Source: Oryzias latipes
Taxonomy: Eukaryota > Chordata > Actinopteri > Beloniformes > Adrianichthyidae
Direction of reading: 5' to 3'
NCBI RefSeq assembly: GCF_002234675.1
Contig: NC_019871.2
Location: 18,670,433-18,734,432 of the forward strand
DNA: 64,000 bases
Below, one piece after another: positions 45,490 to 57,900 of this stretch. The position numbers were made by a program, and so were the translations under genes. A model generated the notes under the pieces. That model was not told the DNA's origin. It did not search any database and saw only the letters and a list, made by a program, of their open reading frames with translations. Each line of letters begins with the position of its first letter. The stretch's first letter is position 1.

Positions 45490-45654
45490 TTGTTCCATAG
45501 AGCACCAGAGTTTGTTTTCTTGCATGCTGGAGGACTCACATCCAAGAACGTGAAGGCGCGAGCCGCACGTGACGGGATCCTGCCGGAATTACAAGATACC
45601 GGCTTCCGGGAAGCGCTTCCGTCCGTCCGTCTTTGCGGACTCAAGGAGAGAAAG
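45490..45654 (+). promoter_or_regulatory. eif4g1 promoter and probable noncoding exon 1
   Basis: The GC/CpG-rich island at about 45540-46400 is the only one upstream of the eif4g1 coding exons. Within it lie ETS-like GGCTTCCGGGAAG, a pyrimidine-rich CTTCCGTCCGTCCGTCTTT and a strong donor GAGAAAG|GTAACG ending an exon at 45654. Splicing to the leader of the first coding exon (near 51862) is inferred. Short ORFs at 45686-46081 and 46127-46354 in the island have no family features. Confidence 0.5.
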
Positions 45655-46439
45655 GTAACGCCGCCGTCCTAAGCCCAAACCTCCGGTGAAATGTTCGCTG
45701 TCGGTGCAGCGGAAGCGCGGCGTGGGCTCGCGGGGACTGCGGAGGCTCTCGCGCGGACCTGTTGTTGGGACTTTTGCCGCGCGCTCCGGGGCTGCTCCCG
45801 CTGTGTTTTCAGGGATTAGCCGTAGCTCTGCTGCTAGCATCCAGGATGAGGCGCCGCGGGAGTTCCGTCTCCCCCAAAGCGTGACTGGGGGGAGCCGGTT
45901 CACGCCGCAGCTCTGGCCCGTATCAGCTGCTAGAACATGCGCCTGGGAGCAGGTGTTTACACCGGTAACCGTTCATTCTGGCCGACAGGTCTGCTGCAGC
46001 TGGTTAGAAGATGCTCCAACTAGCAAACGGTTAGACGTGGAGCGGAAAGCAGGGGGTTTGATGCCGTACAGCTGTTTCTAAGTAAAGTAGAGAGTTTGAT
46101 ACCTGTTCGGTACCCTAGTTAGTAACATGCCCGCGGAAGGGTTTTACGGTCTGACAGCACAGCGTCATGGTTCGCCGGGAAAAACTAGCAGCAGCTGTGA
46201 CGGTTCTCCTGGAGAACCTGCTGCAGTGGATGCTGATGTGACAGAAGCAGCCCAGAACGTCTCCCGGACTGACTCCGTGCAGGTCAGCCACTGCAGTGAA
46301 GGTCGAGCATCACCACAGCCCACGTGCACGTGCATGTTCCCGCTGCATCAGTGATGCTGCGGCCGCACCGGCCGGCTGTCTGCGGCTACTGACACCGTTC
46401 CACGAGGCAATGGCACGTGTAACCATGTAGTTAAACCCG

Positions 46440-47865
46440 GGTGGTCAGGCCTAAGACAGTTAGCTACACACCTGACCCGCACTGTTACAGAACTAAACCT
46501 TTCAGGGACATGTTTAGTCTGATTTCGGGTTTGTCGCGTGGGTGAGTGAGTAAACAGAAGGACACGCCCCTGTGTCATAACAGACGGCAGTCTGGGGTGA
46601 GGAGGGAGTCATTGGACCCCCCCCCCCCCCCCCCCCACCCACACACAAAACACACGTGCTGTTCCTTAAAATTAAAGGCTGGTGTTCTTGATCATAATGC
46701 ACAATGCATGATGAATGTTGCTCAAGGCAACGCATGCTTAGAACATGTGAACACGTGGGTCAGAAATGGATGCTGCTGGTCATGCTTGACATGTTCAGGT
46801 GCATGACAGAACATCTTAGTTTCCTCAAAAAGGTCTTTATTGGTTCTAAATGTGCACACAGACCTGTATTTCTTCCTCCTGGTTATTGGTTTGAAGGATA
46901 GAAGGATGTTCTTCTGTGCGCAAGAATCCAGACCAATTACCGGAGTTCCTCACTGCCTATGTCAGGGAGGCTACTCTCTGGAAAATAGTGATTTCATATT
47001 CCAACCTGACACTTTCCCCCACTACCTAAACAACCACTTCCTGTTCTGAGCGATTCATTGATTGACCAACAAACTCACCTGACTCTCAGAGTCCTGTGAA
47101 TAGCAACAATAGTCTAGTAAGAACTGAACGTCTTTATGAAACATCCATGTCTTCTTCTTGTCAACACTGCATTACTTCAGGGGTTCATGCAAAACAGCCT
47201 CAGCCAGGTTTGTTAGTCATTGGTTCTAAAAGTTGTTGGTCTGTAATGTTTTTCATAGATACACTTCAACTGTGAGAGACAGATTGTAAACAAAGAATCC
47301 AGTAAATCACATTGTTTGATTTTTAAAGAATTGAATACAAACTTGTGTCCTTAACTATGCAAAGTCATATCAGCTTATTTAAGAGATACCATAATGGTGG
47401 GATATTGTTTGGTCAACAGTTTTTAATTCTTATTTAGGGGGGTATTCCAGAAAGCATGTTTAAACTACCCGGACTTTAACAAAAAGGCAAAAAGAGGCTC
47501 AGCGGTTCCATCCAGCAATCACACAACAGCTGAACACCGGTGAGCAATTCAAGGATGAAAACTATCAGAGTATGAATCATTATAGTGTGTTTAAAGAGGG
47601 GTTAAAGGATGAAAGCTGTGCATCATAATGAAGGTTGTGGGTGTTCTTCTGAACATGGCTGTCTGCTTTGGGTCAGAACGCTGGAGTCTGGGATGGAAAG
47701 CTTTGACTGTTCAGATCACAGCCTGGTTTATGTGGGCCAAAACTGAACATGACTTAAACACCACTGAACTAAATGATTGGAAAATATGGTTTAAGTAATA
47801 CATAGCTGTTTAATCTACTTAACTCTCATTGAAGACACTGTAGGTGTATTATTTGGTATATTCTA
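46440..47865. other. eif4g1 5' intron, no recognisable element except poly(C)
   Basis: A poly(C) run of 20 bases (46617-46636) followed by CACCCACACACAAAACACACG. GGTATTCCAGAAAGCATGTT at 47443 resembles, in inverse, the repeat end at 55100-55125. Otherwise I see nothing. Confidence 0.4.
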
Positions 47866-47902
47866 GGCTGCAGTTGCTCAGGCGGTTGAGCAGGACGTCC
47901 AA

Positions 47903-48510
47903 TAGGCCTGCACAATATACCGCAAATTTATCGTTATCGCAATATCCAGCTCTGCAATATGCATATCGCAAAAGACGGCGAATATCGCAATAAATCGCAA
48001 ACCCAAAATGTGTTAAAACAATCTTCTAGCAGCTTGAAGCATTTAACGAATCAAATAAATCCCTTTATGCTTTGACCAATCAGATGGACGCCTTCCCATT
48101 GTTGACCAATCAGATGGAGGCCTATTATGTTAACCCTGGTCCTGAAGAGCCTCAACCCTGCCTGTTTTCCAGCTCTCCTTAACCAGCTTGCTGTTGATTG
48201 GCTGACTCAAGTGATTTCACATCCTGATTGACTGAACACACCTGATTTTGGTTATCATTATCGAGCAGTCTAGGTAGAATTGGAAAACAGACAGGGTTGA
48301 GGCTCTTGAGGACCAGGGTTAGCCACCCTGACGTTTGTCCCCCATGTCGATGAGGGTCATTTGGAGTATAATTTTTAAACTGTTGCAATGAAATGGGAAT
48401 GATGTTTTTGTTTATTTTTCTATTTGTTTATTTACCGCAAATTTATCGTTATCGCAATATTGATCACTAATATCGCATATCGCAAGTTTTCCTCATATCG
48501 TGCAGCCCTA
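47903..48510. mobile_element. hAT-like non-autonomous element inside the SINE
   Basis: Terminal inverted repeats TAGGCCTGCACAATAT and, from the other end, TAGGGCTGCACGATAT. It is flanked by a perfect 8-bp duplication ACGTCCAA (47895-47902 and 48511-48518), the hAT hallmark. The interior is rich in ATCGCAATAT / TTATCGTTATCGC. It carries a further insertion at 48131-48321. Confidence 0.88.
48131..48321. mobile_element. Long-TIR MITE nested inside the hAT element
   Basis: About 190 bp with 41-base terminal inverted repeats starting TAACCCTGGTCCT and running to GTTTTCCA, with only two mismatches between the ends. No ORF. Confidence 0.85.
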
Positions 48511-49209
48511 ACGTCCAATGATCAAAAGGTCTGCAGTTCGATCCCCACTTCTCCCCAGTCAACTTTTATTGTGTCCTTAGGCAAGACACTTCACCCTTCC
48601 TGCCTCCAGTGTAGCTCCACTGGTGTGTGAATGCGTGTGAATGTCACGGTGATGGTCAGAGGTGGACACTGGCAGCCATGCCCCTGACAGTGTCCCCCAG
48701 GGCAGCTGTGGCTACATCAGTAGCTTACCATCACCAAGTATGAATGAGGAGTGAATGAAGAATGGACACATTGTAAGAGCTTTGAGCGTCTGGATAAGCG
48801 CATATAAATCCACTCCATTTTTATTATTATCATTAGGGGTGCATTTTAGGTTTATGTGTTCACTTTTCGTCAAATCCTTTCAGGGGTCAGCACAGTGAGT
48901 CAGCTTTTCACTATTTTGTACAGGTGGTTTGGTAGAGATTTTTACGTTGGCTGCCCTTTCTGACACAACCTTGTATTTTATCCAGGCTGGGGACCAGCAC
49001 AGACTTGGTTCCCCTGTTTTCCCATGTGCCAGTACTACCCGCAGCCATCTGAACCATCCAGCTGCTATATTTCTACGGTTATATTATGGGTGTATTATGT
49101 GTATGAGAAATTATAGATGTATTATAAATGTGTCATGGCTGATAATGTGTATTATGGATAGGTCTATGTGTTTTTTAGATGTATTATAGGTGTAGCATAG
49201 ATGTATCAC

Positions 49210-49600
49210 AGGTCTGCACGAAATGAGGAAAACGCGCGATTTGCGATATTAATGATCAATATTGCGATGACGATTGTTATTTGTGATACATGATGAACAA
49301 ATAACAAAACAACTCAATGGATCATTTCAATTTCACTGCAACAGTTTAATTTAAATAGGAGTCAACATACCTTAAATCACATTCCAAATGACCCTCGTCT
49401 TCCTAAGAGGCGACCATCTAACATTAAAGGAGTCCATCCGATTGGTCAAATGCATAAAGGGATTTATTAGATTTTTTAAATACTTTAAGCTGCAATAACA
49501 TTGTACCATTTATCACAGTTTACGCAGACTTTTGCGATTTGCGTATTGGACAGCTTGATATCGTGATAACGATAAATTTGGGATTTATTGTGCAGGTCTA
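49210..49600. mobile_element. Second hAT-like element of the same family
   Basis: Ends AGGTCTGCACGAAATGAGG and TTATTGTGCAGGTCTAA, with ATCGTGATAACGATAAATTT near the end and the same AAATGACCCTCGTC / ATCCGATTGGTCAAATGCAT core as the element at 47903-48510. No clean target duplication. No inner MITE, so it shows the uninterrupted form. Confidence 0.7.
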
Positions 49601-51861
49601 ATCATGGGTATATCATAGATTTAATATTAGTGTTCTACAGTGAAAGGCTTATTTCTGACTGTTAAAAGCTGAGTTTTAGTCTGGAGTTGACATAACCTAC
49701 AGCAGCAGCAAAGGCTTTACTGCAGCTCAGCACCAGCGCTGGTGATTGGTTTGCGTGATACGAGTGTGAATCTAAGCTTAACATACAATCTCTTTGAGTA
49801 GAAATCAATAAAGGTGAAGTATAAACTAAAAGAATGTGTGAACAGGTCAATGTGGTTTCAGCTCTACTGATAGAGCTTTTATCAGTGGTTGTTACAGTGC
49901 AGGGATGTTTGTGGATATGTTTTCTGCTGCATAGTTCTCAGACTCAAAGGGCGAAGTTTCACATTTAAGCTGTATGGCTGCTTTGCATGAGTTCACCGGA
50001 AGTGCATAATGTTGGTAGAAAAATGTTACTGTCACAGATTTTTCTTGTTGTTTCCATGAACTCAAGGGAGTGTAGTAAAGGTCACATCTATCCTCAGACA
50101 GTTCTCTCCTCACCTAATGATCATCTTGCATGAGCTGTTCTTATTGATGCCTGCAGTCCTTGTCCTTACTTAAGTCTTTGAACCGATGTCAGTCTGTCTG
50201 TCCTCAAGGTGGCTTTTATCCTCCAGTTTTCCTGATAACTGGTCATGTTTTGTTTGAGTAATTTAAGTTCATGCTAAAAAACGCTGACTCATCATGACTC
50301 GGGCTTTCATCCAGTTTCCTCTGTGTGATAACCGGGGGGGGGGTATGGATGACTGTAAATTCTTAACTATAAACACCATTTGAATCGGGTCATTTCATAA
50401 CAGTCCAAGGTCTCGTGAATCCATACTTTGGATGGTCCTTTGCTCTCTGATCTTTCGCTTGTATTGTCATTTCCTGTGCATCTCTGAACAAATGCCATGT
50501 CTCCCCTTGTCCCTTGACTGCAGATGTTTCCATGTTTTTACTCTATTAAAAGAATGATTATTACATGATTACTGGTGATTGAGCTTCTCATGCAACCATT
50601 TCAGCTTTCCTTAAGACCAACAATTACTCTAAAGCCACGTTCTGAATAATTGACCCACAGAGGAGAAGCTCTGATCAGCACTTTAAAGCTGAACAATAGT
50701 ATTGATTATTGGCTCGTTTTATTTGCTGATTACTTTTCTTGATCAATAATTTAGAACCGCACAGGGTTAATGGACTCGGCAGAGATTTGCAGACACCTAA
50801 AGGTGATGGAGGAGTGGACCAGAGTCATGGAGCTCCTTTCAGGATTTCTTCTACTGTAGCCTTTCGTGTCAAAACCTTCAACCTTTTGATGCGATAAGTT
50901 ACATTTTCTTTGAAAAGGAGCATCTGAAGTCCAGAAACGACATTTTCCAACTCCTGTGTGCACTGAGTGTTTTGTTTACATGTGTGCAGCTGGGTAATGA
51001 GAAACAAACAAAAAGAAAATGGAGAGAAATGAGAAATAATTGGAAGTAAGAATTTGATCAATGTGATCAGTTCTGGCTGCAATTTAAACGACAAGGGAGA
51101 CAAACTTGGATGTATCAGAATGTGTCATGGTTTGATTTTGCGGCACTGACTACAGTAGTCTGACTGAATGTTTATTTTTGAAAATTTTGAAATTCTGTGA
51201 AAGGTTATGGTAAAAGTTATGGAAAACTATTGCTAAAAAATGTACGAACCCTGATTGATGAAATTGCCTATAGTATGTAGCTGACAGGAGGATGTTGGAG
51301 TTCCGGGATGGGCTGACCTTTTGCTGATTTCTGAGATTTTCATGAAGCTTGGCTTTGAGCTGATGGCGGAGATTGTTCCCTGTTTGGTGATGGGCAGATT
51401 TCTGTTGGCTCAAATGGTCTTGATGGTGGAGCTGCTGTTTAATGTTAGGTAAACGATCTCTGTTGTGTGTACAGACATGAAACCTCTGGTGTTTTTGAAT
51501 GTCATTTCCCTTCATAAAGCTATTTACATTGTTTACTGGTTTAGGAAGATACCATCATCTAAAAAACAGAGTTTACTATATGAAATTGTGTTATTTATTA
51601 ATATTTGTTTATAATCAGTTTTTTTTAAATCTTCTTAGAGATTCTGTATAGTAGTACTCCCCGTAATTTAAGGCTTACATAACAGGTTATTTAGTGCTTC
51701 AATGTGTTTTAACATGTTTGATGTTAAACAAGCTACTTACTTTGTGTTTTAGCTGGTGTTTCTGTTCTTGGGACCTTAAAGGATTCCTCTGTGTAAGGTT
51801 GAACATCTTCAGAAGGTCTGCTCCAGACCTCTGAAGTTCTACTCACTTCTGTCCTGTCTTA
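49601..51861. other. eif4g1 5' intron, nothing recognised
   Basis: Unique-looking AT-rich sequence with a G run near 50333-50343. I find no exon or repeat with identifiable ends. Confidence 0.4.
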
Positions 51862-51890
51862 GTCGTGCACAGGTCCACATCTGCCTCCCC

Positions 51891-51911
51891 ATGCAGACCC
51901 CCGTGAAATGA
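51891..51911 (+). promoter_or_regulatory. Six-codon uORF overlapping the eif4g1 start codon
   Basis: ATG at 51891 opens a six-codon frame (MQTPVK) ending with TGA at 51909-51911. The main ATG is at 51908-51910, so the two overlap as ATGA. A ribosome that translates the uORF terminates exactly on the main start, an arrangement suited to termination-reinitiation or leaky scanning control. It is only real if the leader exon includes this segment; candidate acceptors CTGTCTTAG (51862) and GTGCACAG (51872) both keep it. Confidence 0.6.
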
Positions 51912-54900
51912 ATAAAGCACCACAACCTCTTACGGGACCCCCCTCCGCCCCCCATCCAGCCCCCTCGCCCGGTCTTTCACAGGTAAGATGTGCTGTGTTT
52001 AACATTGAAGAGTGACGGTGTTCCATGCAGATGAAAAGTCTGAAAGGGAAGATGATCATTGGTGGGTTGGTGAACACAGGGACTTCCCTGCTTCTGCAAA
52101 TGCTTTCAGGCAGGTTTATGGACTTAGTCAGAGTTAAAATGACAGTAACCACCTCAGTGGCCTAGTGGGAGAGTGTCCTCCCTGAGACTGGAAGGTTGTG
52201 GGTTTGAGTCATACCAGAGACTCTAAAAATGGGTCCCAATGCCTCCCTGCTTGTCACTCAGCTTTAACGGGTTAGATTTGGGGGTTAAACCACTAAAGGA
52301 AGGGTTCTCAAGTGCAGTGTTGTCTGCAGCTCACTGCTCCCCCAGAGAATAGGTCAAATGCAAAGAACAACTTTCACACACCCAGGTGCATTACAACTAA
52401 CATGACTTTAACTTTAAATACCAGGAATTACCTTTTACTTCCTGTATGGACATCCATCCATCCATCCACCCACTACAGACACTATTTTTCACCAGATTTG
52501 AATAGAAATCGCAGCTTCGCTGAATTCTGAAGTTCAAGAAAAGCACATGATCCATCTATGCTCCCATTAGACAGCTTCCGTTCCGTACTGAGCTTATGCC
52601 CAATAAATCCTTGTAGGATGTTGTTTAACATCCTTAATGATTTAATTCACTAAATTAAAGACATTTTTTGACAGTTTAGTCTTTTTCAAGACAATTAAGT
52701 TAAATAATTAACAGTTAAAGCACTTCAAGAACAATTTTCTCCATTAACAATAATGCACAGGATGCTGGGATATTATTGTTTATGACTTTTTTTTTTAATC
52801 TTCTGCAGTTAACAGCTTTCTTTCATTCTACTCTTTCTGTCTCTTATAGCCACCGTTTCCCCCTGGCCAACCCCCTTCTGTTCTGTTTGCACCCTCACCA
52901 CAGCCACAAATGAACCCCACACCGCAGGCCCGACAGGTGAGCCTCCCGCTCCTGTAGGTGCTGGGGTTTGATGTTTATCCAGACATTTTTTATTGGCCTT
53001 ATTTTAAAAGAGTTAGCATCAAAAGAAAATTTCTCCGTCATGCTGCTAAAGTCTTCTGGGGTGAGACTGACCGAACTTCTGATCACTCAGGTTTTCTTCT
53101 TCTGCACTTTAACTCCTATTGTTGGTGTAACCTCCTGTCAGAGTTGGAGCACTGAAGATGTCTGCAGGTCATCTGACATAAGCAGTGAGCTGCTTAAGTA
53201 GTTGAACACATTGGGTTTGCTTAAAGTGAACCAGAGTTCGTTTCCCCCGATAATCCGGAACAATTTTTCAATCTGATGGGATTATATCCCATATCCAACT
53301 TAAATGAATTACTTCTATTGGTAACAAGTAATTGAGTTAAATTTACTCAATCTAATTTCTTACGTCTATCCAACTCAATATTTTTTTACAACTCAAATTT
53401 ACATATTTATCTAACTAAATGTCATATTAGTCCAATTCAATTAAATGTTTTTTCTTCTTAATTTATTGTACTTCTAGAACCCTCGTATGTCTTAGTTTGA
53501 ACCTGCAGATATTCTCATTTTTATAACAGTAAAATGAATGAAACAAAATGGAATTGCAACATAAAACCATTTACCATATCTCTGAATTTATCATTACACC
53601 ACTATACAGTAGGGCTTCTAAATAAACTCATCATCCTCTCCCTCCCTCTCACTCATGGTGCAGAAAGAATTAAATATAACGGGACAAATAACTACGCAAA
53701 ACACAGTAAAACATCTAAACAACTAAACACATTTGGTCAAAAAGCCACACTTAAACCTAAATCCGTCCAGACAGGCAAAGGGAATGGTATCCCACAATTC
53801 CTTGCGGTGCCAATCTAACCGCAGCACCACAGTTACACCTACTTAATTGAATTAATTTGAATGAAAGAAAAATAACTGTCTGATAACTACATGTTATTTT
53901 TAAGTTGGCCGAACTCAAAAAAATGATTTATCTTAAATGAAGAAAATAATTAAGTTAGATCAATGTTAGATCAAAAGTTTATCTTTCCAACATCCATACA
54001 AGGTCTTATCATGGAAAAAGTATTATCTGAGCTTCTTCATCCACTAAATCAGTGTTTTTCAACCAGTGGGAGATGGTCAAGTGTGCCGTGGGAAATAAAT
54101 TTCCCTCATTAACTGATTTAACAACATTTTCCATCTCCAGGATATCAGTTCTTTTTTCATCCAAACACGCCCTGACAAAACACTGAGAAATTAGGAATAT
54201 GAAAGATCGGAAAATACTTTTTTCTTTGTGTTTATTTGATTCTATTAAAGACATTTTGAGAAGAATGACGGTACCGTGATTTAGCTGCAGCTATAACTGT
54301 TTTCTGAAAAGTCTCGCCCCTTTAACTGTCTCCGCCAATCATTCTTGGAATCTTAATCACGTCATCAGTCTGACCAATCAGAAGTGGTTAAAGTCTTCAC
54401 TTCCTTGTTCTGAATTCTGCTGATAAAGTCGCTCAGTTCCAACAAAAATACAAGCTAAAACTCATCTTCTGTGGTGTAGTTTTCCACAGAATCCGGTGTC
54501 AGACCGTAGAAAAAGTGAACAAAACAATGAAGCCCAGAGACGCTAGTCTTTCTGCGTTCGGCGTATTTTTGCACTAAATCTCCTATGATGCATTGGGTTA
54601 AAGTAACAGCGAATGAGTCTCTCCTCTTAACGTCTTGAAACCACAACGAACACACATCAAACAGTTTTAAATCTTCTAACTTAACTTTTATTACATCTTT
54701 TAGAAAAAACAGCGGCAGCTTCCAGCTTTTTCTCCCACAATTATCACAAAAATGTATGTGAGATTGTGGAGGGGCTGTAGATCAATACAGACTGAGTTTC
54801 TCCTTTTATTTTTTTATTTTTTGGATGCTGGTGTGCCGCGGGATTTTTGTCAAGGTGTGCCGTGGCTCAAAAAAGGTTGAAAAACACTGCACTAAATCAT

Positions 54901-57900
54901 CTTCAAATAGACACGCCATGCTGCTTCACCTCTCTGAAAACAAACTAACCTTCAACTAAACCTGCTCCAGACCAGGTTATGTTCAGAGCATGAGTTGCTA
55001 TGGCAACTTGACATACCCTGAAACATACCTCCATTTTTGGAACCGAAAGCTGAGGTTATCCACTTCCTTAGCCTCAAACTTACAGTGGTAACTAGCATAA
55101 CCTGCCTTTTGGAATACCACCCAGGAAAGGCCGTGTGACAGTAGTCTGAATAAACACCAAACGCAAGGTACAGGACTCGATCCGTACCAATTTAAGCATA
55201 TTGGCTCCGTAACAAACGGTTTTCCCAGTCTGAATATATCCTTAAAGGTCGTGGAGCTTTCAGTTCTATAAAACAAAAGCCTTCATGAAAAGTATTAATG
55301 TAGAATGTGTTGTCTTTTGACAGTTAGCCTTTACGGTTAACTTTTTAGCAGAAGGGTTCAAAAGTGCCAAATCGTAGAAGTTTGTGAGTGGAAGCATGAA
55401 CCCTGAGCTTTTCTTTTTTCTGCTTTTCCTCCAGTTTGCTCCAGGGCCTCGCGCTTTACACCAACAGGTACTAACAGCTCCCTAACAGCAGTCAATGAGG
55501 CTGTTTGTCTGTCCCTAAGTTCATGTTCGGAAGCGCTGGAGCAGAGTGAAACATGGAAGCTAGTGGTCTGAAGATGGTGTTTACAAACAAACACCTTTAG
55601 CCCAAAGGGAATCTTGTCTAACCAAATTTGTTCTTTGTTTTTTTGGGGAAAAGTTCAAAATTTTTAACCAACAAAACATTGGTTGTGTCCGAATTCACTT
55701 GCTCCTCCCCGGTTAGTGCACTTTATTGTGGATTCGCCATTTTGTTTTATGGTTTCCGAATCTACAATTCCAAAATCACGTGCCCTGGAAATTTCCCAGA
55801 ATTCTGTGCAAAAAATAGTATGCATTGATGTTCACTAAAGTTTGCATTGAGTTTTTGTCATTTGAAAAAAAGTATTTGAATTACATTTAAAATACTTATT
55901 TAAAACAACCACGTTTTTATCATCAGAACCCAGTGGATTCTTAAAGAGTTTTCATAAATTTTTCATAGTTTTTAATTCAGCAAATGGTTGACATCATAGT
56001 TGGAGTTTAAAAAAGAAAGTAGTTTGCGTTTGTCTGAATTTGATAGTCCTCCACTATGTAGTCCTTCAGGGGTTATGGAGTGCATCTGGACACAGCCGTT
56101 GTCTTTTCTCACTACCTGAACTAGATTTTAACTTCTTGAAAGTAAGTTAAAAAAAAGCAAACCATGAAATGTTGAAACATTAAAGTGGTTAGCTGGCCCC
56201 AAAATAGCTTCTGGAAATGTAAGCATACTTGTTTTTACAGTGCAGCTGCACAGACTGAACCAGGGTTGTCTGTTGTTCCCTGCATGCTGCTCCTTTATTT
56301 ACTGCTTGGCACAGACTTGCTGTTTTCTGGGCTCTTTCTCTGACTGACTGTGCTACTGTCTCACCTCAGTCCTTCTCTTTGAACCCTCTTCTTGTTTTCA
56401 TATGATTTTTGTCTGTGTGCTGCTGAAGGGAAGCTTCAGGTCTCTGCAGGTAACTCTGCTTTCTCTATCTTCCCCTTCTCCTGTCCAATCCCCCCTCAAC
56501 CATGCATATGCATGCAGTGCTGTGCTTTGTTGGCTCGATGTGGGTTTGTTGGCAGTGATGGTTAGCTCTCAGTCTGGCAGCAGAATGCCAATGAGGAGAA
56601 AGAAAGAAGCAGCTGATAGGCAGGCACATCTTGTTTTAGTGACCATCGAGCCACAAATTCCTCGACATACAACGAGCAAAGGTTCCCTCTCATCTGTAAA
56701 ACATCCCAGCATGAACAGGAATTAGTATGAGCCTCTTTTGGATAGCCTTTACTGGTTTATCCAACTTTATACCATGGTCTGGGTGAAAACAGTGGTCCCT
56801 CGTCACAGTGGAGGTTACATTCCATAAATAGCCTGTGCATATAGATGTTTTAAGGTTTTAAAACTCCCCATTACACACTTTATACACTTTTCTCAGACAG
56901 ACGTGACCATTTTCCCACTTTTCTCTCTTGTTGAAACTATCAAAATTTAAATCTTAATTGAAAACTAGGTCCAGTATTTTCAATGAATGAAATATTTGTA
57001 TAAAATAAAAACAAAGATCTGGGGCCTCATTTATAAACGTTGCGTACGCACAAAAGAAGGCGTACGCCACTCTCTACGCAGTAGTTGATATTTATAAAAA
57101 GCAAACTTGATGGGAAAATGTGCGGTCCTTCACGCAAGCTCTGACCCAGGCGTACGCACAAAAACGGGTGAAATGAGAAACGGCGACACCGTCGGCAGAT
57201 GGAAGAAACGCGTGAAAGTGACAATGACAATACTGCCTCTCAGAAATAACATGACGACCTCACAAAGCAAGTCTTACAATTAACAGCCTACACGAACACC
57301 CGTTTGATCGATCAGCAGTGAAACAAACAAAAAAAAATCAAACGAAAATTACAACAGAAATTCAAATGAACACTTATTTGCAGAAAGAAAAGTGAAATAT
57401 GTTCAGCAATATTGGCATGTTGTGCAATTCATCCTCATAAATAATAGTTAACAGAACGAAATAATGTACAAAACTGATGTTCTCGTCAGTGTGTCCGTCT
57501 GGCGGAGCAGACATAGGTGCGGGCGTGCGGACGGACGGACAGACGTACTAATTGTCCACTGGGGAAAGTTCTTTTCATATTAAAACATTTCTTCATAAGC
57601 TATGGAATTATGGTATTCATACATATGCCTTTAGTTTTTTTTATCTTTGATAAAACAATGTATGGCGTATTTTTCAACCATTCACAAAGCAACAAGAAAT
57701 TACAATTGCGCTGAAAAATTTACCATTTCCACGTTGATTATTACCGACATCTGTAGCTTGTCAGATGCAATTAAATGGAGGGAAATAAAATGCCCCATCA
57801 CAATGCGTAATGACGCACAATGGCTGATCTTGCGCTCTTAGAAGATGTGGCAAATGGAAGAATTCGGAGAGAACGCATCTTTAGACAAGAAGACTTGCTG

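Larger units (their letters stand above)
47866..48845 (+). mobile_element. tRNA-derived SINE, copy 2, split by a hAT element
   Basis: The head at 47866-47902 (GTTGCTCAGGCGGTTGAGCA) resumes at 48519 with the B box region AGTTCGATCCC (48535), the body GTCCTTAGGCAAGACACTTC and the tail AGCTTTGAGCGTCTGGATAA plus TTATTATTAT. Same family as 16375-16745. The interruption carries an 8-bp target duplication. Confidence 0.85.

Noticed and set aside
45686-46354. Two ORFs of 131 and 75 codons in the GC-rich island
   Set aside because: GC-rich islands give long frames by chance; neither has a recognisable domain, and the interval lies right after the predicted eif4g1 exon 1 donor.
52441-52470. TCCA tandem repeat (CATCCATCCATCCACCC) as a regulatory array
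   Set aside because: Short microsatellite only, with no associated feature.
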